Shown here: positions 26,169-33,744 of the stretch, piece after piece
Position numbering within the stretch: the first letter of the stretch is position 1
How the letters are laid out: each line of letters begins with the position of its first letter
Source of the DNA: Desulfomicrobium sp. UBA5193
GTDB taxonomy: Bacteria > Desulfobacterota > Desulfovibrionia > Desulfovibrionales > Desulfomicrobiaceae
Assembly: GCA_002412965.1 (NCBI GenBank)
Contig: DHWB01000011.1
Coordinates: forward strand, 702,542-766,541
Direction of reading: 5' to 3'
DNA: 64,000 nt
The notes under the pieces: generated by a model
The model's database searches: none
What the model was told of the DNA's origin: nothing
The model's input: only the letters and a program-made list of their open reading frames with translations
Program-made: the position numbers and the translations under genes

Positions 26169-28082
26169 ATGCCGAACGACTCCAAAACTCATTCTACAAG
26201 CGAGCCTCTCGGGCTTGTCATGGATGAGTGCGCCCGCTCCCTGGCCCCCCTCCTCCCTCGCCTGTCCTGCGTGATCAAGGACAGGGAAGAGGATTTCCTG
26301 CGGCTTGGGTCCACGGTTTTCGGCATCAATTCACAGGCGAACACTTTTTCCCGCACGGCCAGGGACATGGCCTCCGCAGTTGGGGAAGGAGCCCTGCACG
26401 CCGCAATCTCCGAGTTGCAGGCCCAGGCCGGCGAGGCCAAGGCCGTGTTCGCATCCGTCTCGTCCGCCGAACAGCTGCAGGGGATGTCCGAAGTGCTGAC
26501 CCTGATCCGGACCCTGGATCAGGCCATGGCCCAATTTTATACCTTGGTGCAGACCCTCAAGGTGCTGGAGATCACGACCCGCATTGAGAGCGCCCGGCTC
26601 GGAAGCGCGGGAGCCGGATTCACAACCTTGGCCGATGACGTCAAGTCCCTGGCGACGGTAATCGCCGAGCATACAGGAAAAATCGGCGAACATTCCCAGT
26701 TGCTGATGAACCAGGTCACCTCGGCCCGCGAACGCAGCCAGAAGCAGCTTTCTTCCCAGGAACGGATCGTGAAGGAGATGTTCACGCAGCTCTTCACCGG
26801 CATCACCGAGCTGGAATCCATGCGCGCCGATTCTGCCGCACTGGTTCAGGATTTGGCCAAGGGGTCGAAGCATGTGACCGAAAGCATGGGACATGTCATC
26901 GCCTCGGTGCAGTTTCACGACATCACCCGCCAGCAGGTTGAACACGTCGAGGAGATCCTGGACCAGGCCGTGCTTGAAATGAACAAGCGGTCTCGGAATG
27001 AAGGCGAGCTCGGGTTGGGAGCCTGGGTGCGGGACGTGCTCCGGCTGCAGGCCCCACAGCTGCGCCAGGCGCAGGAGATGTTCTGCCAGGCCGTGGAGGA
27101 GCTGATCAGCAACCTGTCCGCCATCGGCCTGAACATCAAAGGCCTGCATGGCAAGATCACCGCCGTGGCCTATGCCGACAAGCGAGGCGGCTCGTCCATC
27201 CTCGACACCATCCGCCGGGATATCGCAGAGGTCACGGAAGCCATGCGGACCACCAGCGGACATATTTCGGAGACATCGAAGACCATGTCCCACATGGCGG
27301 ACACCATCTCCACGGTGAGCACGTTCGTGCGCGGCATCGAAGACATCGGCGCGGAGATCGAGCTCATCGCCCTCAACGCCAGGGTCAAGGCGGCCCACAC
27401 CGGAGCTCAGGGCCGGACCCTGGGCGTCATCGCCATGGAAATCCAGAACCTGTCCGTGGACGCACGCACGCGCACCGGGAAGATCGCAGAGATTCTGACC
27501 CATATATCCACCCAGGCGGACCGCCTCTCGGAGCTGGCCCGGTCTTCGGACGTGTCAGAGCTTGTCGGCGGTATTCAGGGTCGTTTTGAATCCGTGCTCA
27601 ATCACCTCGCGACCCTGGATTCGGAGCTCGGCACAAATATCGGGCATCTCTCCGGGCTCGGCGAAAATCTGGTGACCCAGATCCGTTCCCTGACCTCTTC
27701 CATCCATTTTCATGATCAGGTATCAACCATGCTCCTGGATCTGGAAAAGGAAATCGGAGGATTGGAGAGGAAATTTCAACCCTTCGCGGCGGAGCTCGAT
27801 ACGGCCAGGCAGCCCGAAAAGCTTCGTGAGCAGCTGTCCCGCTATACCATGGACAGCGAGCGACTGGTCCATCTGGCCGTGCTGGGACAGCATGAAGCCA
27901 CGGAACAGGACAGCGACGTGGACCTCTTTGGCGACGACAATGTCGAACTGTTTGGTGACGACAATGTCGAATTGTTTGGCGATGACAACGTCGAACTGTT
28001 CGATGCTCCCCTTCCAGCCGTTGCGCACGCGAAATCCGCCGAGTCCGAAGAGGATCTTGGCGACAACGTGGAACTTTTTTAA
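26169..28082 (+). CDS. Soluble chemoreceptor-like protein with GDDNVELF repeat tail
   Basis: 637 residues, no membrane segment. Two stretches resemble the coiled-coil arms of chemoreceptor signalling domains (about 135-175, LEITTRIESARLGSAGAGF; about 395-440, ELIALNARVKAAHTGAQGR). Both contain the N/R-A-R-x-A-A/G core of the MCP hairpin in degenerate form. The C-terminus has three GDDNVELF octapeptides, a preceding partial VDLF, a spacer, and a final copy ending the protein at NVELF. I chose ATG 26169 because AAGGA lies eight bases upstream; the ATG at 26151 follows the hairpin directly with no ribosome site. Inferred role: a cytosolic receptor or scaffold of this CheA system. Confidence 0.75.
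   Translation: MPNDSKTHSTSEPLGLVMDECARSLAPLLPRLSCVIKDREEDFLRLGSTVFGINSQANTFSRTARDMASAVGEGALHAAISELQAQAGEAKAVFASVSSAEQLQGMSEVLTLIRTLDQAMAQFYTLVQTLKVLEITTRIESARLGSAGAGFTTLADDVKSLATVIAEHTGKIGEHSQLLMNQVTSARERSQKQLSSQERIVKEMFTQLFTGITELESMRADSAALVQDLAKGSKHVTESMGHVIASVQFHDITRQQVEHVEEILDQAVLEMNKRSRNEGELGLGAWVRDVLRLQAPQLRQAQEMFCQAVEELISNLSAIGLNIKGLHGKITAVAYADKRGGSSILDTIRRDIAEVTEAMRTTSGHISETSKTMSHMADTISTVSTFVRGIEDIGAEIELIALNARVKAAHTGAQGRTLGVIAMEIQNLSVDARTRTGKIAEILTHISTQADRLSELARSSDVSELVGGIQGRFESVLNHLATLDSELGTNIGHLSGLGENLVTQIRSLTSSIHFHDQVSTMLLDLEKEIGGLERKFQPFAAELDTARQPEKLREQLSRYTMDSERLVHLAVLGQHEATEQDSDVDLFGDDNVELFGDDNVELFGDDNVELFDAPLPAVAHAKSAESEEDLGDNVELF
27930..28001 (+). repeat. Three tandem 24-bp coding repeats (GDDNVELF)
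   Basis: Units at 27930-27953, 27954-27977 and 27978-28001 differ only at synonymous positions. This implies selection on the peptide rather than very recent slippage. A fourth copy lacking one Asp codon (GDNVELF) sits at the extreme 3' end, 28059-28079. Confidence 0.95.
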
Positions 28083-28097
28083 CATCAGGAGCCCCTC

Positions 28098-28415
28098 ATG
28101 TTTGCATGCACCACTCATGGTACCCCGGAAAATCCGGTCATCAAGCTTGCCGGCAGCCTGACCCTTGAACATTCCAAGGAAATTCACGCCGAACTCCTGG
28201 CCAGGTTGCCCCAGGCCAAGGCCCTGACCCTTGATCTTGGGGACTCGGAGAAATCGGATGTTTCTTTTGTCCAGATCCTCTGCTCCCTTTTGAAGAGCCA
28301 GGGCACACGGATCAGCTTCGCATCCCTGCCCACTCACCTGCTTGAACTTGCGGCGAGCCTGGGCGCGGACAGTCTCATCAAGGAAATAACGAGCCGAATC
28401 GAGGAAAATGTATGA
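28098..28415 (+). CDS. STAS-domain protein (anti-sigma antagonist-like)
   Basis: 105 residues forming a single STAS domain: strand VIKLAGSLTLEHSKEI, helix, LTLDLGDSEKSDVSFVQILCSLL, then ISFASLPTHLLELAASLG. The canonical DxSG(L/V) phospho-loop reads SDVSFVQIL, so a Ser is available but the following Gly is replaced by Phe. STAS proteins of this type occur in chemotaxis operons and resemble CheX/CheY accessory or anti-anti-sigma proteins. AGGAG precedes the ATG. The stop overlaps the cheY start by four bases (ATGA), so the two are translationally coupled. Confidence 0.8.
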   Translation: MFACTTHGTPENPVIKLAGSLTLEHSKEIHAELLARLPQAKALTLDLGDSEKSDVSFVQILCSLLKSQGTRISFASLPTHLLELAASLGADSLIKEITSRIEENV

Positions 28416-28774
28416 GTAAGATTATAATGACAGTGGATGACTCGGCCAGCGTCAGGCAAATGGTCTGCCTGACCCTGAAGGATGCCGGATATTCGGTCAT
28501 CGAAGCCAGTGACGGCAAGGACGCCCTGGCCAAACTGTCGGGACCGGTGGACATGATCGTGACCGATCTAAACATGCCCAACATGAACGGAATCGAACTT
28601 ATCCGCGCTGTGCGCGCCATGCCTCAATACAAGTTTGTGCCCATCGTCATGCTGACCACGGAATCCCAGGCATCCACGAAGGAAGAGGGCAAGGCGGCCG
28701 GAGCGACCGGCTGGATCGTCAAACCGTTCAAACCGGATCAGCTCCTGGCAGTGGCCAAAAAGTTGCTGCGTTAA
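28412..28774 (+). CDS. cheY: Chemotaxis response regulator CheY
   Basis: 120 residues, a minimal receiver: MTVDDSASVRQMV (acidic pair), VTDLNMPNMNGIEL (phospho-Asp), VMLTTESQ (Thr switch) and VKPFKPDQL (Lys). Phosphorylated by CheA, it should bind the flagellar switch or another output. The ATG overlaps the STAS gene stop and cheA starts 21 bases later, so this is a core component of the operon. Confidence 0.93.
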   Translation: MSKIIMTVDDSASVRQMVCLTLKDAGYSVIEASDGKDALAKLSGPVDMIVTDLNMPNMNGIELIRAVRAMPQYKFVPIVMLTTESQASTKEEGKAAGATGWIVKPFKPDQLLAVAKKLLR

Positions 28775-28795
28775 CCCGCCCACCAAGGAGCATAC

Positions 28796-30856
28796 ATGTC
28801 CAGAGAAGAACTGAACCGGCAGGCATTCAAGGAAGAAGCCCTGGAACTGCTGGGCGAGCTGGAGACTTCCCTTCTGGAACTTGAAGAGGACCCGAAAAAC
28901 GACGAGGTCATCAACAGGGTCTTCCGCGCCATGCACACCATCAAGGGTTCGGGCGCCATGTTCGGTTTCGAGGACATCGCCTCCTTCACGCATGAAGTGG
29001 AGACGGTCTTTGATCTGGCCCGCAACGGACAGATCTCCGTATCCAAGGAGCTCCTCGACCTGACGCTGCTGGCCAGGGACCACATTCTGTCCATGCTCGA
29101 TGGGGAGGAGCATGGGATCGGGACGCGGGCCAGAGAGGTCATCGTGGGCCTCAAGGCGCTCACACCTGTGCAGGCGCAAGCCGAGCCCGATTCATCCAGC
29201 ATGCAGGCACCGCCTACCTGCGCCACAAGTTCCGACATGGGGACTTGGAGAATCCGTTTCGCGCCGCCCAAAAACCTCTTCCTGAGCGGCACGAACCCGG
29301 CCGCGCTGCTGGAGGAGCTGTGCGAAATGGGCGAGCACCACGTCATCATGCACACCAAGGAGATTCCGGAGCTGTCCCTGCTGGACCCGGAGCAATGCCT
29401 GGTCTGGTGGGATGTCATCCTGACCACGGTCCGCAGCGAAGACGAGATCCGCGACGTCTTCATCTTCGTCGAGGAAGACAGCGAACTCACCATTCAGATG
29501 GTCGGCAGCTGCCAGAGCATCGATGACGAGTCCTACAAGCTGATCGGCCAGATTCTGGTCGAAAAGAACGACATCACCAAGGACGCCCTCGAACGCATCC
29601 TCCTCGACCGCAAGCCCATCGGCCAGCTCCTGTCCGAAGCGGGACTGGTCAGCCCCAGCCAGGTCGAGGCGGCCCTGGTCGAGCAGCAGGAAGTCAAACG
29701 GCTGCGGCAGACGGCAAGCGCCGACACCCAGACGTCAAGCATTCGCGTTCCGGCCCACAAACTGGACTTTCTCGTCGATCTGGTCGGGGAGCTGGTCACG
29801 GCCCAGGCGCGGCTGACCCAATTCGCGAGCGAGCAGAACGACGCTCGGCTGCAGGCCATCTCCGAAGAGATCGAGCGGCTCTCAGACGAATTGCGCGACA
29901 ACACCCTGGGCATCCGCATGCTGCCCATCGGCTCCACCTTCAGCCGCTTCAAGCGCCTGGTGCGGGACCTTTCGCAGGAACTGGGCAAGCGCATCATCCT
30001 CGAGACTCAAGGTGAGGACACGGAGCTGGACAAGACCGTCATCGAACGCCTGACCGACCCCCTGGTCCATCTGCTCAGAAACAGCATCGACCACGGCATC
30101 GAAAGTCCGGAAGTGCGCGCCGCCCGAGGCAAGAACCCCGAGGGCCGGATCGAGCTCTCGGCCGAGCATTCCGGGGGCGAGGTGCTCATCCGCATCGTCG
30201 ACGACGGGGCCGGCATCGACCCCGAGCGCATCCGGGCCAAGGCCGTGGAAAAAGGCCTCATCGCCCACGACACCCTGATTTCCGATAAAGACACGCTGAT
30301 GCTCATTTTTGCGCCCGGATTCTCCACAGCCGAGAAAATCACCAGCGTGTCGGGCCGCGGCGTGGGTATGGATGTGGTCAAACGCAACATCGACGCCCTG
30401 CGCGGCCGCGTCTCCCTGGAGAGCGTGCCCGGCGGGGGCACCACGGTTTCCGTGCGCATCCCCCTGACCCTGGCCATCATCGACGGGCTGCAGGTCCAGG
30501 TCGGTGACAGTTTTTTCATCATGCCCCTCTCTGCCGTGGAGGAATGCGTGGAGCTGATCCGCAAGGAAAAGGACCGCGCCGCCTTCATCAACCTGCGCGG
30601 CCAGATGGTGCCCTACGTCAGCCTGCGCTCGAGCTTCGACATTCCGGGGCAGACCCCGGACATCGAACAGGTCGTGGTCTGCAACTCCCAGGGCAGCCGG
30701 GTCGGCATCGTCGTGGACCGGGTCATCGGCGAGCACCAGACCGTCATCAAAAGCCTGGGCAAGGTCTATCAGGATGTGCTCGGGATTTCCGGGGCAACCA
30801 TCAAGGGCGACGGAAGCATGGCGCTCATCCTCGACATCCCGGCCCTTACCGTCTGA
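28796..30856 (+). CDS. cheA: Chemotaxis histidine kinase CheA
   Basis: 686 residues, starting after AAGGAG. The P1/Hpt domain has the phospho-His at about 47 (FRAMHTIKGSGAMFGF). A P2-like domain at about 140-225 begins WRIRFAPPKNLFLSGTNPAALL. Residues 230-310 (SYKLIGQILVEKNDITKDALERIL and IGQLLSEAGLVSPSQVEAALVEQQ) look like the two half-repeats of a MshEN/GspE N-terminal domain, an unusual insert. P3 dimerisation (about 318-375), the P4 ATPase with LVHLLRNSIDHGIE, VDDGAGIDPERI and SVSGRGVGMDVVK, and the P5 CheW-like domain follow. All catalytic boxes are intact. Followed after three bases by cheR. Confidence 0.95.
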   Translation: MSREELNRQAFKEEALELLGELETSLLELEEDPKNDEVINRVFRAMHTIKGSGAMFGFEDIASFTHEVETVFDLARNGQISVSKELLDLTLLARDHILSMLDGEEHGIGTRAREVIVGLKALTPVQAQAEPDSSSMQAPPTCATSSDMGTWRIRFAPPKNLFLSGTNPAALLEELCEMGEHHVIMHTKEIPELSLLDPEQCLVWWDVILTTVRSEDEIRDVFIFVEEDSELTIQMVGSCQSIDDESYKLIGQILVEKNDITKDALERILLDRKPIGQLLSEAGLVSPSQVEAALVEQQEVKRLRQTASADTQTSSIRVPAHKLDFLVDLVGELVTAQARLTQFASEQNDARLQAISEEIERLSDELRDNTLGIRMLPIGSTFSRFKRLVRDLSQELGKRIILETQGEDTELDKTVIERLTDPLVHLLRNSIDHGIESPEVRAARGKNPEGRIELSAEHSGGEVLIRIVDDGAGIDPERIRAKAVEKGLIAHDTLISDKDTLMLIFAPGFSTAEKITSVSGRGVGMDVVKRNIDALRGRVSLESVPGGGTTVSVRIPLTLAIIDGLQVQVGDSFFIMPLSAVEECVELIRKEKDRAAFINLRGQMVPYVSLRSSFDIPGQTPDIEQVVVCNSQGSRVGIVVDRVIGEHQTVIKSLGKVYQDVLGISGATIKGDGSMALILDIPALTV

Positions 30857-30859
30857 GCC

Positions 30860-31705
30860 ATGTACGACGCAAACGGACAGGCCGCACCGCTGATGAGCGA
30901 CAAGGAACTGAAGGAATTCAGCGAGTTCATCTATTCCGAGCTCGGCATCAAGATCACCCAGACCAAGAAGACCATGCTGCAGGCCCGCCTGCAGCGCCGG
31001 CTGCGGACCCTGAACATGAAGTCCTACGGCCAATACCTGGAGTATCTGCAGTCCCTGCGCGGGCTGGAGGTGGAACTGCCCCAGATGGTCGATGCGGTGA
31101 CCACCAACACGACCAGCTTTTTCCGCGAACCGAAGCACTTCGAGTATCTGTCCCAGAACATCCTGCCGCAGTGGCAAAAGCGCTACCCGGGACAGACCTT
31201 CGCCGTCTGGAATGCCGGGTGCTCATCGGGAGAGGAGCCCTACACCACGGCCATGACCCTCATGGACTATCACCAGCGGGTCAGTCCGCTCAAATTTTCC
31301 ATTGTGGCCACGGACATCTCCACCGATATCCTGAGCAAGGCCGCACGGGCCGTGTACGAGGACGACAAGATCGGGACCATCCCCGTGGAATTCAGACGCA
31401 AGTATCTGCTTCGCAGCAAGGACAAGAACAAACGCCAGGTGCGCATTGTTCCTGAGCTGCGTGACAAGGTCAGCTTCAGGCGCCTCAACTTCATGGATGA
31501 TTTTCAGTTCCGGGAGAAGATGGACCTGATTTTTTGCCGCAACGTGATGATCTATTTCGATAAAAAGACGCAGACCGAGCTGGTGCAGAAGTTCTGCAAC
31601 CATCTCGAACCCGGCGGCCATCTTTTCATCGGTCACTCCGAAAGCCTGGCCGGCTCGGACCTGCCACTGAAACAACTGGCCCCGGCCACCTACCAGCGCA
31701 TCTGA
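30860..31705 (+). CDS. cheR: Chemotaxis protein methyltransferase CheR
   Basis: 281 residues with both CheR domains: the N-terminal helical receptor-contact domain (15-80, including TNTTSFFREPKHF) and the SAM domain with WNAGCSSGEEPYTTAM, IVATDISTDILSKA and MDLIFCRNVMIYFD. It methylates receptor Glu residues using S-adenosylmethionine. It begins three bases after the cheA stop and closes the operon. Together with the distant cheB and cheD it completes the adaptation system. The ATG has no strong Shine-Dalgarno, consistent with coupling to cheA. Confidence 0.95.
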   Translation: MYDANGQAAPLMSDKELKEFSEFIYSELGIKITQTKKTMLQARLQRRLRTLNMKSYGQYLEYLQSLRGLEVELPQMVDAVTTNTTSFFREPKHFEYLSQNILPQWQKRYPGQTFAVWNAGCSSGEEPYTTAMTLMDYHQRVSPLKFSIVATDISTDILSKAARAVYEDDKIGTIPVEFRRKYLLRSKDKNKRQVRIVPELRDKVSFRRLNFMDDFQFREKMDLIFCRNVMIYFDKKTQTELVQKFCNHLEPGGHLFIGHSESLAGSDLPLKQLAPATYQRI

Positions 31706-31739
31706 GATTTTCGCGAGCCGAAATCCTGCCTTTTTGGAA

Positions 31740-32465
31740 TCAGCGAATGCTTTCCATGTACTCGCGTTCAGCCGCGCCGATGCGTATTTCCAGCTCCCCG
31801 GATGCGCTCATGGACTTGATGGCGTCGTCCAGCCGGGGAGCGAGCTCCTTCCTGTTCTCGTTCAAATACATGTATAATTCGTGATTGGCCAAGGTGAGCA
31901 GAGGATGAACGGAGTCGATATTTTCCGCTTCCAGGACACCGAGGCCATCAATGCGGTTGGCCAGAGCGATATCGGCTCTTCCCGCTGCAAGAAAGGCCAT
32001 CATCTCTTTTGACCCGTTGACCATTTCGACATTCGGCAAACCGTTGGTGATGTCGCTCGTGTGCTGAACCCCCCGCACAATGACTATCTTATATTTTTGC
32101 AGGTCTTTTGTGGAATTTACAACCACATCTGTTCCGCGACGTACAAAGACAGTTGTTTCAAGAGCATAGTACGGAGTCGGAATTCTCGTCAGTCCGGGAT
32201 TCATGGTTCCGTAACTGTAAATTCGCATCATCTCTCCGTCCACAACCTTTGCAACATTTATCTTGTTTCCTCGCAATCCGGGACAAGCAAAAACTTCCAA
32301 AGGAACAGCAATCCTGTCGAAAATATGATTTACGATCTTTTCACCGATTATTTGTTCAGCAAGATTTTCTATTCGAACAAGGCGGACTTTTTCTTCAGCA
32401 AGGGATGACATCGACTGCATCATGAAAATGAAAAAAAAGAAGAGAGAAGTAAAAAATAATTTCAC
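31740..32465 (-). CDS. Periplasmic solute-binding protein, amino-acid (SBP_bac_3) type
   Basis: About 241 residues. A GTG start at 32465 is preferred: AAGGA lies nine bases upstream and the product opens with a clean signal peptide (MKLFFTSLFFFFIFMMQSMSSLA). An ATG at 32519 would add 18 polar residues. The mature part resembles family-3 binding proteins, with TPYYALETTVFVRRG, the hinge GVQHTSDITNGLPN and AAGRADIALANRID. No transporter is nearby. It follows a PAS kinase gene by about 95 bases on the same strand, so a sensory ligand-binding role is likely (inference). The N-terminal third is unusually AT-rich relative to its neighbours. Confidence 0.75.
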   Translation of the reverse strand: MKLFFTSLFFFFIFMMQSMSSLAEEKVRLVRIENLAEQIIGEKIVNHIFDRIAVPLEVFACPGLRGNKINVAKVVDGEMMRIYSYGTMNPGLTRIPTPYYALETTVFVRRGTDVVVNSTKDLQKYKIVIVRGVQHTSDITNGLPNVEMVNGSKEMMAFLAAGRADIALANRIDGLGVLEAENIDSVHPLLTLANHELYMYLNENRKELAPRLDDAIKSMSASGELEIRIGAAEREYMESIR

Positions 32466-32559
32466 TCCGCACATTCCTTTTTTTTCACGGAAATATATGT
32501 TTGATTCACTGCTTTTCATAATTTTAATGTTTTCTTGAATCGATTAAAAAATGCGTACA

Positions 32560-33711
32560 TCAATCCGATTGAACGCACTGTTTGAGAGCCACCCAAAAGG
32601 TAGTTCCTTCAGATTCCACAGAAGTGAAGCCAACCTCGCCACCCAGATAATTTTCCGCCAGCAGTTTGATGGAATACGTCCCCAGACCACGGTCATGGCC
32701 CTTGGTCGAGAACGATCGCTTGAAGACCTGCAACCTGACCGATTCGGACATGACTTCCGGGTTGGCGACCCAGAATACGGCCCGGCCCTCTTCCCGGCGC
32801 AGACCCGCGGTGATGACCCCGCCCGCAGGAGTGGCTTCGAGGGCGTTCAGGAGCATGTTCACCAGAATCCTGCGCAGCAGGGAAAAATCGGAGGACACGG
32901 CCACATTGACGCTGTTCTCGTCCAGATGGATACTTTTGCCCAAGGCCTTGGGGTGGGCGCGGAATTCGCCGACTATGGCGTGGATGATCTCAAGTCCTTG
33001 CAGCGTGATCTTGGAGGCCACGTACTCACTTCTCTCCACGGACAGAAGCTGTTTCTGTGTCTGGATCTCATCGACCAGAGCGAAGAGCGAGGAGCGGGCC
33101 ATGTGCGCGATCTCCCTGGCGTCCTCGGGAACTTCGTCCATGAGGATGTCGACAAGGTTTCTCGCGCCGCCGGCGGAGTTCAGGATGTCGTGAAAAAAGA
33201 TCCGCTCCAGCGCCTGGCGGCGTTTTTCATCCCCGATGTCAAGCAGTGTGACCACGTAATACGTGCCATCTGCGGTTTCCCACGGAGAGGCGAAAATCCG
33301 CAGGTCCCTGGCCACCGCCCCGCCGTGCTCATCCCTGCACAGCAGCTGGCATTCGTGCACGGCCTTTTCCCTGGTGCGCATGCTTTCGAGGATTGCTTGC
33401 AGCGCCCCGCACTCGCGGCAATGCAGGGATGTGCCACATCCGTTTTTCCCCGTGGCGGCATAAACGCAGCCAACGGCCTCGCCCGGGCGCTTGGCAAGAA
33501 ATGAGTCGACGTCGCTGGTGCCCAGGAGGTCAATGAAGGCCTTGTTGCTGAAGACGATCTGGCGGAACGAGTTCAGCACCAGCAGCGGCAGGGGAAAAAA
33601 ATCGAAATAGTGCGAACACAGATGATTTCCGAGCCGGGCATTCTCCGCGTGCACGTCAGACATGGCCATGCGCTCGCCGGGAGCGCACAGGGTTTCACAT
33701 TTCTTATTCAT
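32560..33711 (-). CDS. PAS histidine kinase with Cys-motif PAS and FHDILN H-box
   Basis: 383 residues, soluble. The PAS domain (about 30-165) has a Cys cluster (GCG, then HCRECGALQAI). The dimerisation helix carries FFHDILNSAGGARNL, a nonstandard H-box. The ATPase has an N-box (RRILVNMLLNALEA) and a G2-like region (STKGHDRGLGTYSIKLLAE). The usual DxGxG G1 box is replaced by VANPEVMSE, a pattern shared by a known subfamily of bacterial PAS kinases; nucleotide binding probably persists but is noncanonical. There is no receiver. It lies 33 bases after a hybrid kinase and upstream of the binding protein, forming a three-gene unit. Confidence 0.88.
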   Translation of the reverse strand: MNKKCETLCAPGERMAMSDVHAENARLGNHLCSHYFDFFPLPLLVLNSFRQIVFSNKAFIDLLGTSDVDSFLAKRPGEAVGCVYAATGKNGCGTSLHCRECGALQAILESMRTREKAVHECQLLCRDEHGGAVARDLRIFASPWETADGTYYVVTLLDIGDEKRRQALERIFFHDILNSAGGARNLVDILMDEVPEDAREIAHMARSSLFALVDEIQTQKQLLSVERSEYVASKITLQGLEIIHAIVGEFRAHPKALGKSIHLDENSVNVAVSSDFSLLRRILVNMLLNALEATPAGGVITAGLRREEGRAVFWVANPEVMSESVRLQVFKRSFSTKGHDRGLGTYSIKLLAENYLGGEVGFTSVESEGTTFWVALKQCVQSD

Positions 33712-33744
33712 TGTTGACCGCTTCTGCGTGGATGTTGAGGTGAA

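Noticed and set aside
29882..31177. 431-codon minus-strand frame opposite cheA/cheR
   Set aside because: Shadow of conserved CheA and CheR sequence, with no recognisable fold.
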